From the NCBI GenBank assembly GCA_050485385.1, contig JBJHBG010000131.1, positions 1 through 11,594 of the forward strand: DNA of 11,594 bases, given 5' to 3'. How positions within the stretch are numbered: position 1 is the first letter of the stretch; each line of letters opens with the position of its first letter. The translations under genes were made by a program, and so were the position numbers. Positions 6,463 through 11,594 of the stretch are shown piece by piece. This DNA comes from RECO01 sp050485385 (lineage in GTDB: Bacteria > Pseudomonadota > Alphaproteobacteria > Geminicoccales > Geminicoccaceae). The notes under the pieces are model-generated. The model saw only the letters and a program-made list of their open reading frames with translations. It searched no databases and was not told the DNA's origin.

Positions 6463-7113
6463 CTAGCCCGCCGGCCAGAGCAGGCCGGGCGCCGCGGGTA
6501 CGCCGGCGCGGACGAGGCGCACGCGCTCACCCTCCACCACCGCGTCGCCCGAGGTGAGCAGTCGCAGCGCCAGCGGGTAGGCGCGGTGCTCCATCGCCAG
6601 GACGCGGGCGGCGAGGCTCGCCTCGTCGTCGCCGTCGAGCACCGGCACCGCCGCCTGGACCACGATCGGCCCGTCGTCGAGGGCGGGCCGCACGACGTGC
6701 ACCGTACAGCCGGTGATCCGCAGCCCTGCGGCGAGCACCCGGCGATGGGTGTGCAGACCCTTGAATGCCGGCAACAGCGAGGGGTGGACGTTGAGCATGC
6801 GGTCGCGCCAACGCTCGACGAAGCCTGCGGTCAACACGCGCATGAAGCCCGCGAGGCACACCCAATCGACCTCGCTCGCCTCCAGCACCTCCTGGATCGC
6901 CGCCTCGAACCGCTCGCGCGACGCGTGGGCCTCGTGGTCGATCAGCGTGGCGGGCACGCCCGCCCGCTCGGCCCGCTTGCGCGCGAACGCGTCCGGCCGG
7001 TTCACCACCACCCGGACGACGCGGTAGGGTGCATCGCCCGTCGCGGCGTCGAGCAGCGCTTGGAGATTGGAGCCGCTGCCGGAGGCGAGGACCGCGACCC
7101 GGGCGCGCCTCAC
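6463..7113 (-). CDS. purN: phosphoribosylglycinamide formyltransferase PurN
   Basis: It transfers the formyl group of 10-formyltetrahydrofolate to GAR in purine synthesis. The 216-residue protein has SGSGSNLQAL (11-20) binding GAR phosphate, NVHPSLLP (108-115) with the catalytic N108 and H110, and D146 in LDDGPIV matching E. coli D144. AGFMRVL at 88-94 is also a family landmark. The start is GTG 7113, which overlaps the TGA of purM as GTGA, so purN is probably translated by coupling to purM. The much longer open frame upstream runs antisense-free through purM in another frame and is not PurN. The C-terminus ends at a TAG facing the tyrS stop. Confidence 0.96.
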   Translation of the reverse strand: MRRARVAVLASGSGSNLQALLDAATGDAPYRVVRVVVNRPDAFARKRAERAGVPATLIDHEAHASRERFEAAIQEVLEASEVDWVCLAGFMRVLTAGFVERWRDRMLNVHPSLLPAFKGLHTHRRVLAAGLRITGCTVHVVRPALDDGPIVVQAAVPVLDGDDEASLAARVLAMEHRAYPLALRLLTSGDAVVEGERVRLVRAGVPAAPGLLWPAG

Positions 7114-8195
7114 GCCGCTGGCCACGTCCGGCCGCCCACGAGACGCACTGCGGGAGCATCGGCGCCGGTCACCACCTCGCCCACCTGCCATGCCGTCTCG
7201 CCCGCCGTCCGCAGCGCCTCGCAGGCGGCGTCGGCACGTGCGGCAGGCACCACCGCCAACAGCCCGATGCCGCAGTTGAACGTTCGGGCGAGCGAGGTGC
7301 GGTCGACCGTGCCGGCACCGGCCAGCCACGCGAACAACGGCGGCAGGTCGTAGCTGTCGAGATCGAGCACGGCGTCGGTGCCTTGCGGCAGCACGCGCGG
7401 CAGGTTCTCCAACAACCCGCCGCCGGTGACGTGGGCGAGGGCGACGGCGCCCGCCTTCGCCAGCACGCCGCACGCCCGGACGTAGATCCGCGTCGGCGTC
7501 AACAGCGCCTCGGCGAGCCGTATCGACGGCGCGAACGGCGCCGCGTCCTCGAGGTCCAGCCGCCGGCCGTCGACGACGTGGCGGACGAGGGAGAAGCCGT
7601 TGGCGTGCAGGCCGGAACTGGCTACCGCGATCACTGCATCGCCCGCCCGCACCTCGTCGATCCGCGGCAGCAGTGCCGCCCGCTCGACCGCGCCGACGGC
7701 GAAGCCGGCGAGATCGAAGCGGCCTGGCGGGTACACGCCGGGCATCTCCGCCGTCTCGCCGCCGAGCAGCGCACAGCCCGCCTCGACACAGCCGTCGGCC
7801 ACGCCCTCGACCACGGCGGCCGCCACCTCCGGCTCCAGCCGGCCAGTGGCGTAGTAGTCGAGGAAGAACAGCGGCTGCGCCCCCTGTACGGCCACGTCGT
7901 TGACCGACATGGCGACGAGGTCGACCCCGAGCCCGCGATAGAGGCCGACTGCCTCCGCGACCAGGAGCTTGGTGCCGACGCCGTCGGTCGCGGCGACGAG
8001 CAGGGGGTCGCGCAGGCCGGCGGCGGCGAGGTCGAACAGGCCGCCGAAGCCGCCGATGTTGCCGACCGCGCCCGCTCGGCGCGTCCGCGCGACGGCGGGG
8101 CCGATGGCGGCGACGAACGCGTTGCCGGCGGCGATGTCGACGCCGGCATCGCGATAGGCATCGGAACCTCGGGGCGGGGGCGACGCTTGTGTCAT
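7110..8195 (-). CDS. purM: phosphoribosylformylglycinamidine cyclo-ligase PurM
   Basis: AIR synthetase closes the imidazole ring of FGAM using ATP. The 361-residue protein shows YRDAGVDI (14-21), ATDGVGTKL (69-77), MSVNDVAVQGAQPLFFLDYYATG (from 96; first motif of the PurM fold) and GGETAEMPGVY in the middle, then the HVTGGGLLENLPRVLP signature of the C-terminal domain. The start chosen is ATG 8195, giving the usual short N-terminus before the SDAYRDAG motif. The Shine-Dalgarno is poor. An upstream TTG at 8267 would add 24 residues with no family resemblance and run into the divergent gene. It forms a two-gene unit with purN. Confidence 0.96.
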   Translation of the reverse strand: MTQASPPPRGSDAYRDAGVDIAAGNAFVAAIGPAVARTRRAGAVGNIGGFGGLFDLAAAGLRDPLLVAATDGVGTKLLVAEAVGLYRGLGVDLVAMSVNDVAVQGAQPLFFLDYYATGRLEPEVAAAVVEGVADGCVEAGCALLGGETAEMPGVYPPGRFDLAGFAVGAVERAALLPRIDEVRAGDAVIAVASSGLHANGFSLVRHVVDGRRLDLEDAAPFAPSIRLAEALLTPTRIYVRACGVLAKAGAVALAHVTGGGLLENLPRVLPQGTDAVLDLDSYDLPPLFAWLAGAGTVDRTSLARTFNCGIGLLAVVPAARADAACEALRTAGETAWQVGEVVTGADAPAVRLVGGRTWPAA

Positions 8196-8251
8196 CGGGG
8201 AGGGCTCGATATGAGAGCGGCAGGCCGCAACGGGGCAGCACCATAGGTAGG
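8196..8251. promoter_or_regulatory. divergent promoter region between purM and the DUF2066 gene
   Basis: These 56 bases are the only DNA between two divergent units, so both promoters must lie here or reach into the coding ends. I found no good -35/-10 pair on either strand and no PurR-like palindrome. AGGTAGG at 8245-8251 is a possible Shine-Dalgarno for the rightward gene. Confidence 0.35.
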
Positions 8252-9364
8252 ATGCACGTGAGCGCAATCGTTCCCCTCAGGCGCGGGCTGCTCGTCCTCG
8301 CGATGGTCCTGTTGGCGTGGCCGTCGGCGGCGCAGAACGAGACCTTCCGGGTCGGCGACATCCCGGTAAGGGCGGAGGCGGCGGATGCCGTACAGGCGCA
8401 GGCGATCGCCATCGAGCGCGGCCAGCGCGAGGGTCTGAACCGCCTGCTCCAGCGGCTCGCGTCGGGCTCGGGTCAGGCGGTACCGAGCCTCCAGGGCGAA
8501 TCCATCGACCGGTTCGTTGCCAGCTTCGAGGTCGAACAGGAGACGGTGGGTCCCGGCAGCTACGCGGGCACGATCGCCGTCACCTACGACCGCGAGGCGG
8601 TCGAGGGCCTTTTGCGTGACCGGGGCATCGGCTTCGTCCGGCAGCCGGCGGCGACGGCGGTGGTGGTGCCCTTGTGGGAGACCGGCAGCGGGCTCAAGTT
8701 GTGGGAACGGGACAACGCCTGGAAGGAGGCGGTGGACCGCAACGTCGACGACGGCTCGCTGGCGCGCCTGGTGGTGCCGCTCGGTGACCTCCAGGACATC
8801 GCCCTGCTCGACGCCAATCAGGCGGCCCGTGGCGATGCCGACGCGATGGATCGGCTTGCCGCCCGCTACGGCGCCGACAGTGCGATCCTGGCCCGCTTGC
8901 AAGGCAGCGGCGAGCCGGGCGAGCCCTTGACGCTCGAAGCCCGGCGCTACGGCGGTGCGGCGGCACCGGCCTACCGCTCGGTGGTGCGGCGGGGCGACGA
9001 CGAGCCGCTGGAGGCAAGCCTCGCCCGGGCGGTGCGCGAGATGCAGGCCAACCTCGAGCAGCGGGTGCGCGAGATGGCCACCGTGCCGGCGGGGCCTCGC
9101 CAGACGATGGTGGTGATCGCGCCGGTGGAGGATCTCGCCGCCTGGGGCCGGCTGCTCGCGGAAATCGAGGGGTTGGCCGAGGTGGAACGGACGTCGGTGC
9201 GCCGGCTGACCCGTCGCGAGGCGACGCTCGATCTGGAGGTGGCGGGTGGCATCGACCGACTGCGACAAAGCTTGGGACGGTTCGGGTGGAACTTGATCGA
9301 CGACGAGAACGACCGGTGGCGCCTCCAAAGGGGCGGTCAGCCGGCGGGAACCCCGCCGTCCTGA
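8252..9364 (+). CDS. DUF2066-family exported protein of unknown function
   Basis: This 370-residue protein begins with a clear signal peptide: Arg10-Arg11, a hydrophobic core at 12-23 and a likely cleavage after Ala27 (PSAA/Q), so it should be periplasmic or membrane-associated. The mature part, with AIAIERGQREGLNRLLQRL near the start and a VTYD strand further on, matches my memory of DUF2066 proteins; the biochemical role is not known. The start is uncertain: ATG 8252, or GTG 8258, which is better spaced from AGGTAGG (8245-8251); both keep the signal peptide. It is the first gene of a rightward operon and overlaps the next gene by up to 79 bases. As I recall, DUF2066 genes are often near purMN and hda in other proteobacteria. 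Confidence 0.82.
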   Translation: MHVSAIVPLRRGLLVLAMVLLAWPSAAQNETFRVGDIPVRAEAADAVQAQAIAIERGQREGLNRLLQRLASGSGQAVPSLQGESIDRFVASFEVEQETVGPGSYAGTIAVTYDREAVEGLLRDRGIGFVRQPAATAVVVPLWETGSGLKLWERDNAWKEAVDRNVDDGSLARLVVPLGDLQDIALLDANQAARGDADAMDRLAARYGADSAILARLQGSGEPGEPLTLEARRYGGAAAPAYRSVVRRGDDEPLEASLARAVREMQANLEQRVREMATVPAGPRQTMVVIAPVEDLAAWGRLLAEIEGLAEVERTSVRRLTRREATLDLEVAGGIDRLRQSLGRFGWNLIDDENDRWRLQRGGQPAGTPPS

Positions 9365-9903
9365 CCGTTGACGGCGGTCCCTGGCCGTTCGCCAACATCG
9401 TTACGGTTCTGCGTATCCTGGCCATTCCGCCGGCGGGCTACTTCGTGCTCACGGGTGCTGCCGGCATCGCCTTCGTGCTGATCGCCTTCGCCGCGATCTC
9501 GGACGCCGTCGACGGCTGGCTTGCCCGCCGCTACGGGGTGACCACCCTCGGCTCCTGGCTCGACAGTGCTGCGGACCGGCTGCTGATCGCCACCGTGCTC
9601 GGCACACTCTGGTGGACCAGCGCTCTGCCGCCTTGGATCGTCGCCGTGCTGGTCGGCCGCGAGGCGGCGGTGGGCTTCGGCGCGGTCGTTGCCGGCCGAC
9701 CCAACCAGCCGCTCACGCCGTTGATGATCGGCAAGATCCACACCGCCGCCGCCTTCGTGCTGCTCTTGGTCGCGGTTGCGGTCGCCGCCGACTGGGCGCC
9801 GCCGATCGTCGTCGACCTCCTCGGGGCCGTGGTGCTGACGACGTCGCTGGTCTCGCTGGCGATCTATCTGCAGCGGGCACTCGGCGAAAGGCTGCGCCGT
9901 TGA
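9286..9903 (+). CDS. CDP-alcohol phosphatidyltransferase family membrane protein
   Basis: Members transfer a phosphatidyl group from CDP-diacylglycerol to an alcohol (glycerol phosphate, serine, inositol and others) at the inner membrane. The metal-binding signature is present: D73, D76-G77, A80-R81, G89, D93, D97 (DAVDGWLARR then GSWLDSAAD). One residue is missing compared with the usual spacing between AR and G (7 rather than 8). Hydrophobic segments at about 38-58, 60-72, 98-112, 115-137, 152-170 and 172-196 fit a six-helix protein. The start is uncertain: GTG 9286 gives 205 residues, GTG 9316 gives 195; both lie inside the DUF2066 gene. The substrate cannot be told, so I do not call it pgsA. 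Its TGA overlaps the TTG start of the Hda-like gene. Confidence 0.87.
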   Translation: MELDRRRERPVAPPKGRSAGGNPAVLTVDGGPWPFANIVTVLRILAIPPAGYFVLTGAAGIAFVLIAFAAISDAVDGWLARRYGVTTLGSWLDSAADRLLIATVLGTLWWTSALPPWIVAVLVGREAAVGFGAVVAGRPNQPLTPLMIGKIHTAAAFVLLLVAVAVAADWAPPIVVDLLGAVVLTTSLVSLAIYLQRALGERLRR

Positions 9904-10661
9904 CCGAGGGCCAGCAGCCGGCGGCCGTCGACCTGTTTCCGGCCACGCTGCGCGAACCGCCCCAGCAGCTTCCTCTGGCGCTGCCCGTGGCCGACCGCAT
10001 GCGCGCCGAGGACTTCCTGGTCGCCCCCTGCAACCGCGTGGCGCACGACCTCTTGGCCCGCTGGCCGGAGGCGGCGGACCCGGTGCTGCTGCTGGTCGGC
10101 CCGCCCGGTTCCGGCAAGACGCACCTCGCCCGCATTTGGGCCGACAGCCGGGGTGCCTGCTGGCTTCGGGGCGGCCACGATGCCGACGGGGACTGGGCGA
10201 CGTCGATGGCCTGGGTGGTCGACGACGCCGACCGCCACGGCGACGAGACGTTCCTCTTCCACCTGATCAACCTCGCCCGCGCCGAGCGCCGGGGCCTCGT
10301 CCTCACCACCACCTACCCGGTGGCCGTCTGGCGCCCACGGCTCGCCGATCTGCGCTCGCGGCTGTTGGCGGCACCGAGCGTGACCATCGAGCCGGTCGAC
10401 GATACCCTGCTCGCGGCGGTGTTGGTGAAGCAGCTCGCCGACCGCCAGTTGCGCGTCGCCCCGTCGGTCGTGCACTATCTGGTGGCGCGCATGGAGCGCT
10501 CCTTCGTCGCCGCGAGGCGGTTGGTGATGCTCCTGGATGCCCACGCCCTCGCGCACCGCCGCCCCATCACCGTCGCCCTGGCGCGCGAGGCGCTGGGGTG
10601 GCTGGGCGAACGCAACGACGACAACGACAACGACAACGAGGACAAGAGATCATGGACCTAG
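9900..10661 (+). CDS. hdaA: Hda-like regulatory inactivator of DnaA (AAA+)
   Basis: Hda/HdaA binds the sliding clamp and stimulates ATP hydrolysis by DnaA, preventing re-initiation of replication. The 253-residue protein has a clamp-binding hexapeptide QLPLAL (23-28) at its N-terminus, Walker A GPPGSGKT (67-74), Walker B-like VVDD (106-109), a sensor-1 region TTTYP (136-140), an arginine-finger motif DLRSRL (150-155) and a helical lid with R206 near sensor 2. It has no DnaA-type DNA-binding domain, which separates it from DnaA. The start is TTG 9900, overlapping the previous stop as TTGA, just before the clamp motif. The last 15 residues are an Asn/Asp-rich tail encoded by a GACAAC repeat and not expected in the family. 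The stop overlaps the SDR gene by 10 bases. Confidence 0.9.
   Translation: MTEGQQPAAVDLFPATLREPPQQLPLALPVADRMRAEDFLVAPCNRVAHDLLARWPEAADPVLLLVGPPGSGKTHLARIWADSRGACWLRGGHDADGDWATSMAWVVDDADRHGDETFLFHLINLARAERRGLVLTTTYPVAVWRPRLADLRSRLLAAPSVTIEPVDDTLLAAVLVKQLADRQLRVAPSVVHYLVARMERSFVAARRLVMLLDAHALAHRRPITVALAREALGWLGERNDDNDNDNEDKRSWT
10614..10643 (+). repeat. AAC/GAC trinucleotide-type repeat at the hda 3' end
   Basis: Ten consecutive codons are AAC, GAC or near variants, with three exact GACAAC units at 10620-10637. They encode an NDDNDNDNED tail of the Hda-like protein. The repeat ends in GAGGAC, which supplies the Shine-Dalgarno GAGGA (10638-10642) for the SDR gene starting at 10652. Confidence 0.75.
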
Positions 10662-11431
10662 GGATCACGGGCAGGAAAGCGCTCGTCTGTGCGGCGAGCG
10701 AGGGGTTGGGCAAGGCCTGTGCCTGGTCGCTCGCCATGAACGGCGTACAGGTCGTCATCACCGGCCGCACGCCCGAAAAGCTCGCCGCCGCCAAGGAAGA
10801 GATCGAGCGCGACAGCGGGCTCGACGTGGTCACCGTCGCGGGCGACATCACCACCGAGGCCGGCCGTGCGGCAGCACTGGAAGCCTGCCCCGAGCCGGAC
10901 ATCCTGATCAACAATGCGGGCGGCCCGCCGCCGGGCGACTTCCGCAACTGGACCCGCGACGACTGGATCAAGGCGGTCGACGCCAACATGCTGACGCCGA
11001 TCGAGCTGATCAAGGCAACGGTCGACGGCATGATCGCGCGCAAGTTCGGCCGCATCGTCAACATCACCTCGAGTGCGGTGAAGGCGCCGATCGACGTGCT
11101 GGGTCTCTCCAACGGCGCCCGCGCCGGGCTCACCGGCTTCGTTGCCGGCATCGCCAGGAAGACCGTCGAGCACAACGTCACCATCAACGGCCTCTTGCCG
11201 GGGCCGTTCGAGACCGCCCGGCTGCGCGGCACCACCGAGGCGACCGCGAAGAAGACGGGTCAGTCGTTCGACGAGGTCTGGGAGGCGCGCAAGCTCACCA
11301 ACCCCGCCAAGCGCTACGGCACGCCCTTCGAGTTCGGCGAGTACTGCGCCTTCCTCTGCTCGGCGCAGGCCGGCTACGTCACCGGCCAGAACCTGTTGAT
11401 CGACGGCGGCAACTATCCCGGCACGCTCTGA
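10652..11431 (+). CDS. atypical short-chain dehydrogenase/reductase-like protein
   Basis: The 259-residue Rossmann-fold protein has the SDR plan: a glycine-rich turn near 13-20 (CAASEGLG), NNAG at 87-90, N112, the catalytic-type serine S140 (NITSS), and INGLLPGPFET followed by a C-terminal GYVTGQNLLIDGG. Two hallmarks are altered. The TGxxxGxG turn begins Cys-Ala, and the YxxxK pair is S153-N-G-A-R157, so both the catalytic Tyr and the Lys are absent. I recall a subgroup of FabG/BKR-like SDRs with an imperfect cofactor motif and tetrad, with the same LSNGAR segment. It may be a non-canonical reductase or a binding protein; the substrate is unknown. ATG 10652 overlaps the end of the Hda-like gene by 10 bases and has GAGGA 9 bases upstream. 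Confidence 0.88.
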   Translation: MDLGITGRKALVCAASEGLGKACAWSLAMNGVQVVITGRTPEKLAAAKEEIERDSGLDVVTVAGDITTEAGRAAALEACPEPDILINNAGGPPPGDFRNWTRDDWIKAVDANMLTPIELIKATVDGMIARKFGRIVNITSSAVKAPIDVLGLSNGARAGLTGFVAGIARKTVEHNVTINGLLPGPFETARLRGTTEATAKKTGQSFDEVWEARKLTNPAKRYGTPFEFGEYCAFLCSAQAGYVTGQNLLIDGGNYPGTL

Positions 11432-11442
11432 CCGACGCCGGC

Positions 11443-11453
11443 GGGGGGGGGGG
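11443..11453 (+). repeat. run of 11 guanines
   Basis: Eleven G in a row start 11 bases after the SDR stop. The last six pair with a C-run in the first downstream hairpin. The exact length is doubtful because homopolymers near a contig end are error-prone. Confidence 0.8.
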
Positions 11454-11473
11454 AGCGTCCGGGCGCTCCCCCC
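11448..11473 (+). terminator. 10-bp GC-rich hairpin after the SDR gene
   Basis: GGGGGGAGCG (11448-11457) and CGCTCCCCCC (11464-11473) are perfect complements with a 6-base loop, 16 bases after the SDR stop. It is followed by ACCAAATT rather than a T-run, so it is a plausible but not classical terminator of the rightward operon. Confidence 0.55.
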
Positions 11474-11479
11474 ACCAAA

Positions 11480-11496
11480 TTGCTGCTTGGCAGCAA
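11480..11496. repeat. 7-bp inverted repeat (second of three hairpins)
   Basis: TTGCTGC (11480-11486) and GCAGCAA (11490-11496) pair perfectly across a 3-base loop. It starts 7 bases after the first hairpin and directly abuts the third. Confidence 0.6.
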
Positions 11497-11522
11497 GCGC
11501 CCGCACCCCTACGTGCGGGCGC
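11497..11522. repeat. 10-bp inverted repeat (third of three hairpins)
   Basis: GCGCCCGCAC (11497-11506) and GTGCGGGCGC (11513-11522) pair perfectly across a 6-base loop. No T-run follows on the plus strand. With the other two stems it may form a stacked terminator or a REP-like element. The remaining DNA to 11548 shows only a CCCCGGGG palindrome (11525-11532) and no gene. Confidence 0.65.
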
Positions 11523-11548
11523 ATCCCCGGGGGGACACGACATTGATG

Positions 11549-11594
11549 CTGTGACTTATACACAACTGACGCTGCCGACGATCAGAGCCGTGTA
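11549..11594. other. sequencing-adapter remnant (tagmentation read-1 adapter with i5 index), not genomic
   Basis: The parts follow the order of the reverse-complemented Illumina tagmentation P5 side. First is a 19-base transposon end (11549-11567) differing from the standard Tn5 mosaic end at three bases. Next is GACGCTGCCGACGA (11568-11581), an exact match to the read-1 adapter. Then comes an 8-base index TCAGAGCC (11582-11589), whose complement GGCTCTGA I recall as a standard i5 index, and last GTGTA (11590-11594), the start of the P5 tail. True genome sequence probably ends at 11548. Confidence 0.93.

Noticed and set aside
7114..8412. Upstream extension of the purN frame to give a much larger fusion protein
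   Set aside because: The extra part is low-complexity Arg-rich sequence in a frame alternative to purM. The GTG at 7113 gives the normal PurN N-terminus and a GTGA overlap.
1..11548. Mobile element, prophage, CRISPR array or defence island
   Set aside because: No transposase, integrase, phage or Cas-like protein, no regularly spaced repeats, and base composition is even across the window.
11556..11564. Perfect DnaA-box match TTATACACA close to an hda gene
   Set aside because: It lies inside the transposon-end part of the sequencing adapter (11549-11567) and is not genomic.

Overview
The window reads as chromosomal, housekeeping DNA from a high-GC alphaproteobacterium, probably in or near the Rhodospirillales. 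The basis is the very GC-rich codon use, the short B. subtilis/EpsC-type serine acetyltransferase, and a gene string of DUF2066 protein, CDP-alcohol phosphatidyltransferase and Hda-like DnaA regulator divergent from purMN, which I recall from that group. The placement is inference from gene content; no ribosomal RNA is present. I see no mobile element, CRISPR array or obvious foreign segment. The last 46 bases (11549-11594) are not genomic: they match an Illumina tagmentation adapter with an i5 index, so the window ends at a contig end.

Layout. Positions 1-57 hold the end of an unidentified gene. A GFA/CENP-V-type zinc protein follows (149-535, +). On the minus strand lie a CAT-anticodon tRNA (558-632) with its own promoter, then a tight operon read leftward from a strong promoter at about 4440: cysE, a NifS/IscS-type cysteine desulfurase, an A-type Fe-S carrier, a [2Fe-2S] ferredoxin and mnmA. 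Rightward from the same intergenic region run a small alpha/beta hydrolase and tyrS, which converges with purN. purM-purN (minus) are divergent from a second rightward operon (8252-11431): DUF2066 protein, CDP-alcohol phosphatidyltransferase, Hda-like protein and an atypical SDR protein. After the SDR come three adjacent perfect hairpins, then adapter.

How the genes work together. The minus-strand operon is a sulfur route: cysE makes O-acetylserine for cysteine synthesis, the desulfurase takes sulfur from cysteine, the carrier and ferredoxin serve Fe-S assembly, and MnmA puts sulfur on tRNA wobble uridine. PurM and PurN are steps of de novo purine synthesis. The last operon couples a membrane-lipid enzyme gene and a DnaA-inactivator gene by a 4-base TTGA overlap.

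No undescribed system stands out. The points most worth a second look are the adapter tail, the SDR protein lacking the Tyr and Lys of the catalytic tetrad, the cysE leader with its Shine-Dalgarno in a hairpin loop, the lipid/replication gene coupling, and the stacked hairpins before the contig end.
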